DNA of 64,000 nucleotides from Phoronis australis (Eukaryota; Phoronida; Phoronidae). Shown piece by piece: positions 12,301 through 22,941 of the stretch. Positions within the stretch are counted from its first letter, which is position 1; every line of letters begins with the position of its first letter. Position numbers and translations under genes: made by a program. The stretch lies in assembly GCA_002633005.1 (NCBI GenBank), contig NMRA01000213.1, positions 488,996 to 552,995 of the forward strand, given 5' to 3'. Under the pieces are notes generated by a model. That model was given only the letters and a program-made list of their open reading frames with translations, ran no database searches and was not told the DNA's origin.

Positions 12301-14930
12301 GCTACGTGTACATTAATTTGGAAAGTGGACGAGATTTTGCCTTAATTGAGAAGCACTGACATTATTGTATGTTGCCGTTCAGTATTGCTCATCTCATCGT
12401 TCCCATATTGAAATTACAAGAAATGATTGAGATTATCTTTGTTGTTCGTGCGTCATGTAAAGGGTGCAACGTCTTAGCAAGTATGAACCATGCCCATCCA
12501 TCATTTTTCGATTCTCATACTTTCACCGTTTCAGTTCGTTGGTAACGTGGACAGACACACGGAAGTTCTTAACAAGCTAGAGTTTCCGCGCGTTGCACGA
12601 TTTGTAAGGATCAAACCCCTTTCCCATCAGGGTTGGAAGTCCTTGCGTTTCGAAGTTTACGGCTTTCAGTACGGTAATTATTCTTCATGTTTTGTTTCCG
12701 TTTAAATGTCTCATTTAAATACTTAAAATTGAATGTCGCTATGAAGTTAAGTTTTGTGCTTGTGATTGTCTTGTATTTGTGCCATTCCATTCACTGCTAA
12801 GTTAAAAATACCATACATGCATCAAGAGTAACATTATGTGCACTGTGTGGCGTTTTAGTGCTAGCGGGTGAAAGGTGCCGTGACTTTTATTCCAGTTTCT
12901 CTAAAATTGCTAACCAGTTCAGTTGCATCATATTCCTTCTCTGGAATAATACAGTCAAACCCGAGCAATGAAGGAAAGAAAATAAAATGAAAAATAATTA
13001 CATGACACCAAGCTTCGTCAAGTCTTCATCAAAGGGTGCACTTCGGGTGTTATGCATCACCGAATCGCAGTAGTCTATCACTGAAAAAATATCCCTATCC
13101 CAGATAATTGTGGAAGACACTATCAACAACAATACATACGGCATTGTTTTTATGCCCCCGTGAACCTTGATTTGATGAAAGACAACCTAATTGTGATATC
13201 AGCTTCCCGTTAGTAAACAATTCCACCCTCTGTTCAAACCAGTTTCACTGTCTGCCATCCTCACAATTTAGTCCCTAGATTTAACCAAAATTTGCCACCG
13301 CCAACACCCGACCAATCGACCGGCCTCGACCACATTAATTTCAATTGCCTCACGATGCAACTCTTAGACTGCAACCCAACATCTATTTCCTGGTATGGTA
13401 GCTTAACTGGGGCGGGGGTCGCGACCCTCTGAGTGTGTGCTACAGTCTTCAAGTAAATGAAACTTGCAGGGTTATTATCAATTAAACTATATCGTTTATG
13501 AAGGTGTGAGAGTACAACTAGCAAACAGAAATTGTTGTAATTTGATTAGCCACAGAAGATTTTGTACCAGAAGCGCCTACCCGATATGACACAGATGGAA
13601 CGACACGAATATATGCAAACAGACTGTTGGAATACTAAACTTGACATTTTATAAGGAGATAATTAATGAACCTAGTAACTTTTGCTGACGACATACACGC
13701 ATTCGCTGTTGTAGATACTCCAAGAAGTAAATATGGTGGTTGGTCGCACTGGGGAGCCTGGTCCAATTGCACTGTGCCGTCCGACACTACCCGAATTCGT
13801 AGTCGAAACTGTACTAACCCGACCCCACAAAAAGGTCGGCACTGCCTCGGACCGCCGGTGTCTTACAAAGACTGTCCAATCGGTAGGCTCGTTTTTCTAA
13901 TACAGTAGATATTGTGTTGATGGACGAGAGTGGACACACAGTGAAATGGCAAGAAAGTGTTGCTGAATACAACAACCTCGAAGGTGTATACAAATGAGTC
14001 ATGTTTGTGTCATTGTGTGTGGTGAGCCTGGTATTCGGGATTAAGAGTTTGTGCTTCCGTCCATTAATTTCTGGTACACACAATATACATGTATGTTCAC
14101 CCAGGAAAGAAAGTCTTTCCAGCATGTTTTTAGTGTTGCATGAGACACTATTCCTAGAACATCAAGATATTTGAAAGAACTTAGCATTCGGTCACTTTCG
14201 TCAACGCACAACATACGTGAACATGTGTGATTAAACTTTACAAAGGCTGCTAAATCTGCGCTTAGCGTTGTATAACAAACGAAATAGCAATTGACCAACA
14301 CCGGGAAGATGGACCAATTTTGGATGAAATCCCCGAAACAGGAATTGTAAAATCTTGAACCAGATGCTTGCAGTATTAGTTTTACAATTTCATGTTCTTA
14401 ACTTATCCCCTAAACAGTTGATGGAAATTGGACTGCATGGTCAAGCTGGACTTCGTGTTCACTCACCTGTGCTGGAGGTTCAAGAAATCGAACACGGAAC
14501 TGCACGAACCCTTATCCCATGAATGGCGGCCGGGATTGCGTGGGCAACATTGAAGAGTCTGTCAGTTGCAACACTTCGCCGTGTCCAGTGAACGGACATT
14601 GGTCGGACTGGATAAATGTGACGTCATGCAGTGTCTCTTGCGGCGGAGGATCATATAACAAATCAAGGAATTGCTCCAGTCCTTCACCTGCACATGGGGG
14701 GCTGTACTGCCAAGGAAACAGTTCTGAACTTATCGTCTGTAATGCTTACCCGTGCCCCATCAATGGAAACTGGACTTCATGGTCGCAGTGGTCGAATTGC
14801 TCGTCAGAATGCGGTTTTTCATTTCGAAACAGAACTCGAACCTGCACAAACCCATCGCCAGCGTTTGGAGGTATAGACTGTTGGGGAAACGACACAAACA
14901 TATCAGTTTGTGCCGTTGATACGTGCCCAG
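6078..14930 (+). CDS. Gene B: apple - C-type lectin - F5/8C (discoidin) - TSP1 x4 protein
   Basis: Eight exons join in one frame: 6078-6353, 7375-7546, 7999-8198, 10752-10942, 11322-11429, 12535-12673, 13715-13882, 14418-14930 (about 589 residues). Order: apple/PAN-like, CTL on two exons, F5/8C on three exons, one degenerate TSP1, then three TSP1 on one exon. Phases between modules are all 1; inside F5/8C they are 0,0, inside CTL 2. The last donor (CCCAG|GTAAGT at 14931) shows that more exons follow; the nearest strong candidates are TSP1 and WSC exons at 42888-44599. The start is uncertain: the frame stays open upstream to ATG 5978, but a CTTCCAG acceptor lies exactly at 6077. The first three exons match gene E in length. 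It is probably an extracellular adhesion or recognition protein; no such full-length protein is known to me by name. Confidence 0.78.
6354..7374 (+). other. Gene B intron after apple exon
   Basis: About 1 kb bounded by GTAAGT and TTTTGCAG. Open frames at 6770-7203 show no recognised domain and no paralog in gene E's much shorter intron (694 bp). Nothing else is supported. Confidence 0.5.
7375..7546 (+). CDS. Gene B exon: N-terminal half of C-type lectin
   Basis: 172 bp, phase 1 in, phase 2 out (GA|GTAAGT). Reads DKSPYWWDYSSRW, then YEEAKRYCDMHNSHILFLNS and a charged helix to QWKN, the typical CTL helix-1 to helix-2 region. It matches 60527-60698 in gene E with the same length. Confidence 0.75.
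7999..8198 (+). CDS. Gene B exon: C-terminal half of C-type lectin
   Basis: 200 bp, acceptor TTACAG, phase 2 in, phase 1 out. Reads NVSVDVFWLSEASSS, then DWMQPVA, CNTTHCNEMAQFC and SVICEKN. FWLSE holds the WIGL place and ICEK the last cysteine. EPN and WND are absent. Several NxS/T glycosylation sites are present. Confidence 0.75.
8199..10751 (+). other. Gene B intron between CTL and F5/8C
   Basis: 2.55 kb with no recognised exon. Minus-strand open frames at 9091-9797 have no domain I can name. The acceptor at the end is TTTTTTGTGTAG. Confidence 0.4.
10752..10942 (+). CDS. Gene B exon: F5/8C (discoidin) domain, first part
   Basis: 191 bp, phase 1 in, phase 0 out. The sequence runs from SLENLPNSAFKVTSFHSSSG through YAWCAETRSDPSDYIQVDLG to WVVTAIGTK. 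This is the F5/8C hallmark: the S-x-S-S start, then W, then 'YIQVDLG', then 'V.aIgTkG'. It probably binds cell-surface glycans or lipids, as discoidin domains do. Confidence 0.85.
11322..11429 (+). CDS. Gene B exon: F5/8C domain, middle
   Basis: 108 bp, phase 0 to phase 0, acceptor GTTGCAG, donor GCG|GTAAGG. Reads GRANMDQWVTSYELYLAMDV, the standard 'W V t s Y . l . y s' strand of F5/8C, followed by a less usual DSDDCEKDFPQSTCKA loop with two cysteines. Confidence 0.85.
11430..12534 (+). other. Gene B intron inside F5/8C
   Basis: 1.1 kb. The only recognisable content is a TTAA-type element fragment from 12027 (described separately). Confidence 0.5.
12027..12250. mobile_element. TTAA-type DNA transposon fragment, copy 1
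   Basis: Starts TTAAAGGGAAATGCC, close to the end TTAAAGGAGAATGCC of the 56243-57800 element. Further in, both share AGTAGTTCCACT, then TAACAGCA, then CCTGAC in the same order (12180-12230 and 56290-56335). It is therefore the same family. The matching right end was not found here, so the copy is probably truncated. Confidence 0.55.
12535..12673 (+). CDS. Gene B exon: F5/8C domain, last part
   Basis: 139 bp, phase 0 in, phase 1 out. Reads FVGNVDRHTEVLNKLEFP then ARFVRIKPLSHQGWKSLRFE and VYGF, the canonical F5/8C end (F.GN.D..T.V.N.l..P..AR.vRi.P..w...lR.EvyG). The usual terminal Cys after G is replaced by Phe. Confidence 0.85.
12674..13714 (+). other. Gene B intron between F5/8C and first TSP1
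   Basis: 1.04 kb between donor GTAATT and acceptor GTTGTAG. No exon, repeat or element recognised. Confidence 0.45.
13715..13882 (+). CDS. Gene B exon: degenerate TSP1 repeat
   Basis: 168 bp, phase 1 to phase 1. Reads GGWSHWGAWSNC, TRIRSRNCTNP, RHCLGPP and YKDCPIG. The double WxxW is a C-mannosylation motif. The second cysteine of the usual CSxxC is missing, leaving four cysteines. The TSP1 exon at 42888 shows the same loss. Confidence 0.8.
14418..14930 (+). CDS. Gene B exon: three tandem TSP1 repeats
   Basis: 513 bp, phase 1 to phase 1, with three TSP1 repeats and no intron between them. Repeat 1 has WTAWSSWTSCSLTCAGG, repeat 2 WSDW and CSVSCGGG, repeat 3 WTSWSQWSNCSSECG. Repeats 1 and 2 fit the O-fucosylation consensus CxxS/TCxxG; repeat 3 (CSSECGFS) does not. 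Each repeat ends in a C..PCP- or CPG-type pair. The repeats are joined by PVNGHW and PINGNW linkers. The exon ends TGCCCAG|GTAAGT. Confidence 0.88.
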
Positions 14931-15033
14931 GTAAGTTCTCATAATATTCCGAGTTGAAATGGAATGAGTCGTTCTGAAGCTATCTATACTTCCTGAAAGA
15001 TACACAGATATCTCTTATAATGATTTAGTACAG

Positions 15034-15075
15034 ATACAAAATCTGTGTTGCTTCATTTTGACGTCTTACAAAACG
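15034..15075 (+). CDS. Possible 42-bp micro-exon of gene B
   Basis: Acceptor TAGTACAG and donor AACG|GTAAGT enclose 42 bp that read phase 1 to phase 1, giving TKSVLLHFDVLQN. The short tail resembles the TLRMSFYDKVSG that ends the TSP1 exon at 42888-43109. The pyrimidine tract is weak and a 103-bp intron would be the shortest in the window, so this is only a candidate. Confidence 0.22.
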
Positions 15076-16002
15076 GTAAGTTTTGTTTATCTATCTTATC
15101 TAAATGGTTTCTTTCAACTTCACAACACTCTCATTTTCAATTTTCACTGTAATTTGTGCATCGAATGTTCATGAACGTCTGCTCAAGTGATGACGAGGTG
15201 CGCTGTGAGCTTTTTGTGATTGAGCGAGCATGTGAAGTAGCTGTTTCCACATGTGTGTGTGTCAGATTTGTTTCCAAACCTACTGTAACTCGTGTATTAC
15301 GTGCATAAACTGAAGTTTCGGTGACGCGACGTCCTTATACGCGCCTATGCATGTGCGTTCGATGGAATCAGGATACTTAAGCTTAAGTTTTCTTTCCTCA
15401 CTCGGTCAACAGCGTTACCCATATTACTGCCCTCATTCTTGTCTCCTCACTGACGATTCTTCCCTATGATTGCCTGAATCGTAGGTAGAGTAGCTTGACA
15501 AGGTCGTTAAATATCACGTACCGCCCAGACGCAACGTGTCGCTAATCGCGATTCGACCAATCAGACGGCTTAAGCCATACATGTAGATGTAACTCCATAG
15601 TAACACAGCTAGCAGTCGATAGATATACGTCAAGAAACGGAAAAGGAATACTAAGAGACTGAGTAAACACAATGTTGTCCTCGGTCTTCGGGCAACATTC
15701 CTTATTTATTAGGAGGTGGCGCTGTATCAGTGCTGTCTTTCTAGCCAATTGCGGTCTCCGAAATTGAGCACGTTGACAAGATCGTATTCATTAAGAAACG
15801 GAATGAAGAAGAAATGAAATTGACATTGGAGAAATTTCCAGCTTTGCAGTTAATTTTAATATCCATTACAAACAGTGGAATAGGTGCCAGCGAATACTTT
15901 TAAAATTTAAAATTACACTTGTTGCTTGCAGTTGTTTGATCATGAATGGCAGTTTGTAACTGCTGTTGAACTGTAGATATTAGTTTAACTCGACATACTG
16001 TA

Positions 16003-16036
<34 letters not shown>

Positions 16037-16058
16037 CATGCTCGCTTGTGTGTTTTGT

Positions 16059-16089
<31 letters not shown>

Positions 16090-16109
16090 CTTGTGTGTGT
16101 GCGTGTGCA
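16003..16109. repeat. (TG)n microsatellite
   Basis: About 105 bp of TG repeats with a few C and T interruptions; the strand-opposite open frame here is an artefact. Confidence 0.95.
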
Positions 16110-16297
16110 CGTTTGAACGTCCCGATGGTTGTTTTTTAGTTCTGTTCTCTTGATTTTTCACCGTATCAAAAATGTGTACACACCATGTCAATACAATAAT
16201 CAATCATCTTTCAATGCATTCCAGACACGGAGTCGTTTGTAAACTCTTGAAGTGTATTTAGTTTGGGAACACTTCCAGAAAGCCAAATTGTACCTTT

Positions 16298-16813
16298 TTA
16301 TTGTATATTTGCCCTTAACTCAATCAGTCGATGGTGCTTGACACCCCGACTTGTCGGATAGACCAGGCACTGCGATTGAGAACCTGTTGTATGAGTGCGT
16401 GGCATGCAGGGGAGCAAGTTCGTAGTCTGCAGTCTCTTCCAAGGATCGGGATAAGGAGCACAGACCCTGTCGACGGCGTTCAGAGAAATGTATTTTAATT
16501 GATCTGCTATCGAGGAACGCACCGCAACACGACTCAACCGATACCAGAGCTTACAAACGCTTGACTTCTTGTCACCAGGTGGGAGTCCAGGTGTGTTCCG
16601 GATATTAGATACAAATATTTCCACAAGGATTAAGTTAAGCTGTCCGCAATTTGAAACATCAAAATTCCGCATTATATCCTTGTATGAAAGTGCCACCTGT
16701 AGACATATAAATTCACCTTCTCCAAATCTATTAGTGGTCTCTTCCTTGTTCACCCGTCTTGTGACCTTAAACTTGATGATGAAATCATTCTTAGAAAACA
16801 GTCGCACTGACAT
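16298..16813 (-). other. Unidentified 171-codon open frame
   Basis: An uninterrupted minus-strand frame in AT-rich DNA just upstream of a LINE fragment. I recognise no domain, signal peptide or paralog. It may be part of an unrecognised mobile element or chance. Confidence 0.15.
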
Positions 16814-16939
16814 CTTGGTATACTGTTACACCTCACGTTCGGGAGCTCGTACAAAAAACTAATTAACCCACTTAAGCTTGTCTCTCGTCATCTGAGTTCT
16901 ACACATTTAGAGGGTTTTTCAAATACTTTATACTTCCAC

Positions 16940-17850
16940 ACATCGTTAATTGTGATATCATATATCAGTCGGCAAATACGGGTGCACTCCAACATTTGGA
17001 GAAATTACAGTATCAAGCCGCCTTACTCATAACCGGAGCTTACAGGGGATCCAATACTGTTAAGGTTTTGAATAGTCTCAAGCGGCACAATCTGTCTACT
17101 CGACGCAATCTTGGCATGACCCCATTTACTTTTAAAGTAATAAACAACGTCAACAACGCCTCTGTCAAAAAATATATTTGATCTATACATTAGACAAGGC
17201 CATCGTAGTAATTTGAGATCCTCCACCCCATATGCAATTCCTCCGTCGTTCAGTCAAGCATTCAGAAGGTCTAAAATCATGATGTGAATCAACAACTGGA
17301 ATTCTCTCTGTGGTCTTTTCCTCAATTCTGACAAGTTGAGGCATAACTTTGGTAATGTCTCTCCAAATTGTAAATGTGGTGACCATCAATCTTATCCGTA
17401 TATTTTCTTCAAATGTCCCCTCATCGAGTACCTGAGAGACTCACTCTTTCGTGCACTCAATGAAAACCAATCATTTGTTAATGCTCTCAATTCTTGTAAT
17501 AATATCCCTACTAAATTTACATTATTATTGAATGGTAGTTCTAACTTTAACCTCGCTCTCATTGAATTCCTCCTGAGCAACCTAAGCAAATTTTTATGTA
17601 CCGTTTATCAATATTGCTGCTTCTGATTTCCATACATGAATCTGTACTGTACATGTTTTTGTTTTCAAATATTCGCAATAGCATACCTAAATATCGGGAT
17701 ACTTATATCACATACTACTTAAATGTATATACCTCTATGTATATTAGTTTCATTTATGAATTGTTTACAACCCAGATTCAATGCTTCGCGATTTCTGGGT
17801 TTGTCATCATTTCTTTGTGTGTCTTGTGTATTCTTCAATAAATATACATC
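16940..17850 (+). mobile_element. LINE (CR1/Jockey-like) 3' fragment
   Basis: Frames on the + strand give LEKLQYQAALLITGAYRGSN with a following RRNLGM, then NNWNSL, then a CKCG-x(15)-C zinc-knuckle-like region ending in FFKCPLIEYLRDSLF. This order is the C-terminal part of a non-LTR retrotransposon reverse transcriptase ORF. Stops and frame changes near 17180 and 17290 show it is dead. The stretch ends near an AATAAATATACATC run at 17838. Confidence 0.65.
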
Positions 17851-19007
17851 ACTCATAAAAAACCTTGCACTTGATTTACTCGTCTGGATTACGTCGACTT
17901 AGACAAAAAATGTGATTGGTTTGTGAGCTGGAGGTTGTAATCGGGAAATATTTAATGCCCATGGAGATTATCTCGGCTGTCACGGCACATTAACGAAGAA
18001 CAAATCAAGCGCACGAAACTCCCATGTAGGCCTTACAATTAACAACAAAGTCTATAATTCAGAATTGGGCTTTTGTTCAGCTGCAGAACAACTTCAAATC
18101 GTTTCCCTTTCAGGCCGTCCGCTTTTCCAGATTGAAGTATTGGAGCCTGCACATATTCTTAAACCTTTGTCTTTGTAAGGTAGAAATCATGATGAGGAGG
18201 CTTAAATGTGGACCTTTAACGGGGATTCGCGGGGAACGTTTAGAATTGTGCATTTGCCGAATTTTGATAGTTCCGGCGTTTTTAGTGGACTTTTGTTTCG
18301 TTTTCTGCTTGTTTCAGAATTTATGTTTCTTTGAGGCGGACGTTATTTCCCAATTCGCCAACCCCGAGCCCCCCCCCCCTTGTGTGCAAGCATGGAAATA
18401 TTTCCCTGCTGGCTTTACATTTATATCTTCTCTGGTTCATTTCCTTTTTATGTGACTGTTACATCCTGTTACTTTTCGATAAGCCATGCTTGCTTATGGA
18501 TTAAATTATCCATGTTTTGCTTCTGGTATGATCATCAAGAACTGGGCTTTTTAATTGCATGACTCTTATTCTATTCGGTTGAATAACGACGAAATTGCGA
18601 AAATTTTAGTGGCGGCTAATTCCATAGCAAAAACCCACACAGGACCTCAGCAGCCCAATATCGAGGTTGGCATCCTGTGGCTACAATTCAATGGTTCAAG
18701 TAATGATTACACCCTAGCAGCACGTATTTGAGTTGATGTCCGGCGATCAGTTGTGAGGATGGCCACATGAGCCGACTAAGCCGCAGAGATTGGTCACTAA
18801 CGTGGAATTCGTTATCCAGATTTTATCAGCCAAAGGTTTCCTGCTAATCATATCTCATTCTCAGTCAAGCAATTAGGTGAAATGGAATGGGAACCCGGAT
18901 ATAACGCGAACAATGTTTCATTCAAGTCCCTCCTCTTTTGAAGCAAAGTTTTACACAAATCGATGACTATTGGATAGGTTGCCTTTCGATCCCCTGGTGC
19001 ATACATG

Positions 19008-19017
19008 TATATATATA
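19008..19017 (+). promoter_or_regulatory. Possible TATA box
   Basis: TATATATATA lies about 80 bases upstream of ATG 19089, which would leave a 5' UTR of about 50 bases for the candidate signal-peptide exon. AT-rich strings are common here, so this rests on position only. Confidence 0.25.
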
Positions 19018-19088
19018 CTATTGGCTGCCGTCGTAAGCTCGAAGAAACGTGAAGCAATTCTGCTGAATGGTTTGGTTGTTTTGATGTC

Positions 19089-19140
19089 ATGGAGAGTCTT
19101 TTGGTAGTGCTGTTAACGTGTCCTTTTGGTTTAATAAGCG
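19089..19140 (+). CDS. Possible signal-peptide exon (start of gene C)
   Basis: ATG in a good context (ATGTCATGG) opens MESLLVVLLTCPFGLISG, an ideal short signal peptide, and is followed at once by the perfect donor GTAAGT with one base of the next codon in the exon (phase 1). Phase 1 is what every downstream module exon needs. It could start a separate TSP1-WSC-WSC gene whose next exon is at 42888, with a 23.7 kb intron. It could also be chance; no transcript evidence is available. Confidence 0.4.
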
Positions 19141-19353
19141 GTAAGTTAAATAGCTATTCCTTAAATTTATATTCGCTATCTTATAAAACAACAGACTGGG
19201 AATAATTTGACTCTCAATTTTTTTCTCGAATTACCTCAACATATCGTTAAAAATATTTATTTATTTAACTATTTAATTGTCGAGAAACCACCTGTTAACT
19301 GTTTACCGGGCTTATAATGGCCTTGTCGTTGAGATTTTTATATGAAGTCTGTC

Positions 19354-19424
19354 CACGCGCGGACTCGAACCTGAAAGTCTCACGCCGGGGCCAAACGCTC
19401 TGTTGACTCAGCTAAATCCCGCCC
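19354..19424 (-). repeat. tRNA-like sequence (SINE head or tRNA pseudogene)
   Basis: On the minus strand TTTAGCTGAGTCAACAGAGCG resembles a tRNA A-box/D-arm and GGTTCGAGTCC is a B-box, at the usual spacing. The acceptor and T stems do not pair well, so it is not a working tRNA; a tRNA-derived SINE or pseudogene is likely. Confidence 0.5.
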
Positions 19425-19727
19425 ATTGGCTGAGAATATTAAGCGCAATACACAGGTGAAATTAAAGGTCTTCGTTTCCGCAAATTAAATATCTTGCAGA
19501 CACAACGATAATGTGAAAAAGCGTTTTCCTCAATAAAATAGACAGTGGCTGTATAACTGATTAAGTTTGTATACATGCATGCATTATAATCAACTTTATT
19601 TATGTTTAAAAACACAATCTTGAACTGATGCTGGTAACTCAAGTCACGGTCAATACGTGCGTGCGCGGTTTTAGATGTCACAAGTGTAACACTGGCAAAC
19701 ATCAACAAACTCTGAAGCTCTGATACG

Positions 19728-19884
19728 CCGTAAAATATTACACTGTCGTAAAGTGTAACAAATGTTACATTTTATGTCATTGTTGCATTTTACGTTGCTA
19801 GATCTCTCCTAAAATGTAACAAGGTGTTACATTTTACGTAATTGTTACAATTTACGTCGAATACACATGTGACACATTTTACGG
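19728..19884. repeat. Small MITE-like palindromic repeat
   Basis: Ends CCGTAAAATATTACA and, inverted, CCGTAAAATGTGTCACA. Inside are several copies of GTTACATTTTACGT and a palindrome AAAATGTAAC/GTTACATTTT. The structure suggests a non-autonomous foldback element. Confidence 0.5.
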
Positions 19885-22671
19885 AAGAGACGTCTTATTT
19901 CATAATTTCTCAGGTATTTGTCACACAGAGGAAAATGGTTTGCACGCTTAACGGCTACTTTCTCGGATTGTTTGAATGAAATTCAGTCAAATGTTTGAGC
20001 TTGAATTCATAGTTCTGTCCCTATGTGCCTTCCATTTTTTAACATGAATAGTTCCTTGGTGTAGTCAGAAATGTACCCCGTACAGTTTCAATTCTAGACG
20101 AAAGGAGTTTCCAGGATCAGGTAACAGGTTTTATTGTTAATTAAAAGCGTTTTTGCAAGCTTGTGCTGGCGCTCACAGGTTATAAACCAATTGTGTATCC
20201 GGCATTACTCACGTAAATACCATTATCCCTTGTTAAGCACACCAGAAACAATGACATCGTATTTGGCTAATAATTATCGTATTTCTTCGGGTAAAAACGA
20301 ACACAACAGGCCAGTTTGATGGAAAAATCACCCGTTTAGTCCATAGTGTTATTGCCTCGAAGTCACACAAAAGGAGCGAGATTAAAGTTTCTGATACCGA
20401 AGGGTTCGGTCTAAAAATCTGTTGACGAAGTACATCTCACCGCTGTGCGGGCCAAGTTTATTAGGACGCGTACCATTTGCGCGCACACATCGGGCCCGTA
20501 GCCAGCATTGCGCAGGGGGTGGTTCGAATTTCTGGAACAGTGGACCTTTGATATTTTGCAAAGGTCGACCCCGCCAAATTTGCAAATCAGGCGTTCTTAA
20601 ATACTTACTCAGACGGAATTTTTTAGTGGGAGAATGACTTGAAATTTTTATTTTGTATTTTTGCGTGTTACTTACATCGCTGGAAATGGACTCAGCACAC
20701 TATTCTGAATGTTCAGTACTCCGAAGGCTCACTACTCCGAAATTATCTAAATTTTCGAACCCAGGTTTAATTTTTATACTTTTGCATGCAAAAGTAAACT
20801 ATGACTTCGGTTATTAGATGCGCTGAGTGGTCTACTACATGTACATGCATTAGTACCGAAAACAAAGTCCGCGTACTATTGATTTCATGTGCATACGAAA
20901 TTGCCTGCATTGTCGTAAGAATACATGTACGGAAAACTAAGTACGTTCGTGCATTTTTAAAACGATACCAATCCGGGTTTGGCCTATTGACCGATAATAA
21001 AAATGACTTTCTCACCCAGGTTTCCGAAACAAAATAATACTCTGTAACCACTGACAACCCACAAAAGTTTGCTGAAAATTTTGAACACTCCTTTCAAAGT
21101 TTGCTAAACGAGCAAGCTTAACCTATGCTTTTTGCGAAGTACACGGTAACTGTGACAAAGGTCCACCCAGCAAAGACCATACTGTCCAAACTTTGATATG
21201 GGGTGTATGAATTTTCACGTGATTCCTTCCTTAGTAAGGATTCTAAACCCTATTTTGATGATTCCAACGAATCTGATCGTTCTCTCACTTGCTGTTGCAT
21301 CATTGGAGTCAATCTTGAAAGATGAAGAAGGAATCACTTTCATACCCACAAAATCACGAATTGGACATTATGCTCATTGGTGGTTGGTATTTTCTCACAG
21401 ACGCCACTTAACTCGCTAAAAGCATAGGTCACGCTTGTCCCTTTAGCCGAATTTGTAAGGGGTTTTCTGATTTTCCTCAAAACTTTAGGGAGTTGCCCAG
21501 CCGAGCATTAGTTCGTTTCATAGCCGGGACTGGATAGGAAAGTCGTTTTTAGTATCTATTAAAATAGGATAAAACCGCGTTTGGTATACTTTTAACTTAG
21601 AAGATTGACGCCAGAGGTTAGCAGGTGACAGAACGAGGATTGGTGGAAATCCTCACAGGGTTTACTATCCGAATACGAAGTAGGCATATTGATGAATAAT
21701 TGCATCACCCTACGGAAGTGGTCGAAACTAAATGTTTTAGAAGGCAACCCTGTCCCTGCCAGTCTTCACAAAGCCAGAGACTCCCATTCAGTGTTCAGGT
21801 CGTCGCAGCCCTGACCCGTGCCCCAGATGTTGTCCCTGCTTGAGATTCAAGAAGCCACGATTGGCAGGGATTGGAACGAAGCTCATTTGTAAACACTGTT
21901 TTAAGAACAATTCAACTCTTGGTTATTGAATGGGTACAAAAACATTATTTCATTCATGTCAGTTCCAAACCATTAGCAGACAATAAGAGTAATGAATTGT
22001 AGTGAGACTTCAGAGTTGTGGACTTTCCGAGAAATGAACCTTAGGAACAGTGACACGTAACCATGAAAATCTTTTGCATGATGTTTGTTGATCGTATGAG
22101 GACTGCTACACCATACGGGTACATCTGCTAGGCTTTGTACCATTGTCACTGTTGGACAAGGGGACACTTTCTTCATTGACTAAAGTTTCATTAGGTCTAG
22201 ACCTACTTTTCCCTAATACAGTGAACATGCTCGTCTACTCAGTGTAAGAACACACGGTAGTTATGCCGGGTTTTTGTTTGAGCAACGACATAAGGCTGCC
22301 TATAGTACCGTCGGCGTGTGCTGGACTTAAAAAAATGTAAACGCACACATGCGTACAGCCGCATAGTTCACCAATCCACTGTGAAAGTGGACACTGGATG
22401 AACAACAATCATCTGACGATCACTAAGTTTGAAATGTCTGCACCTTACCATAATATGCTAGTGTTATAGAGTGACACCTATTGTCCCGAGCTATTAACAC
22501 TAGCAAGTACACCAAAATAGCAGATAACATTTATATTTTCTGCTGTTTTGTTTCTTGGTCTGTTTTCAGAAATTCACGCCACACTACTTTTTGAGAGCTA
22601 TTTCGCTGTTTAAAGCTTAGCTAGTTATAGACATTTACTTCTAAAATCCCTTGTTACCCTATGATGTATCG

Positions 22672-22941
22672 TTGGCCAAATGGGTGAACGTTGACGCCGT
22701 TAAATTACGTAATTCTTGTTACAGGCGTAATTAAGTGCATCATACATAAATAATCGGTGCTATAAAATAATTATTTGCGGAGTAAAGTAAATATTTAAAG
22801 AGTAAAGTAACTTGTAGCGCCTCAAATACTTTACGTCGTTATGTAATAATTACTTTACGGCGTAAATAATTACTTTACGCCTCTAACAAGAATCAATTTA
22901 CGCACGTAATTTAACGGCGTAACGTTCACTCACTTGGCTAA
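22672..22941. mobile_element. MITE with inverted repeats of about 50-60 bp
   Basis: The left end (22672-22730) and the right end (22875-22940, inverted) share TTGGCCAAATGGGTGAACG versus TTAGCCAAGTGAGTGAACG, then GCCGTTAAATTACGT, then TTCTTGTTA and AGGCGTAA. The middle repeats TTTACG/AGTAAAGTAA words. There is no coding capacity. Confidence 0.7.

Larger units (their letters stand above)
14931..19007. other. Region downstream of the TSP1x3 exon
   Basis: Contains a possible micro-exon (15034-15075), a TG microsatellite and a LINE 3' end. Apart from these, 15080-16000 and 17860-19000 show no recognisable coding sequence. No convincing polyadenylation signal follows 14944, where read-through of the last donor would meet a stop. 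Confidence 0.4.

Noticed and set aside
15985-16203. His-Thr repeat open frame
   Set aside because: Produced by the (TG)n repeat.
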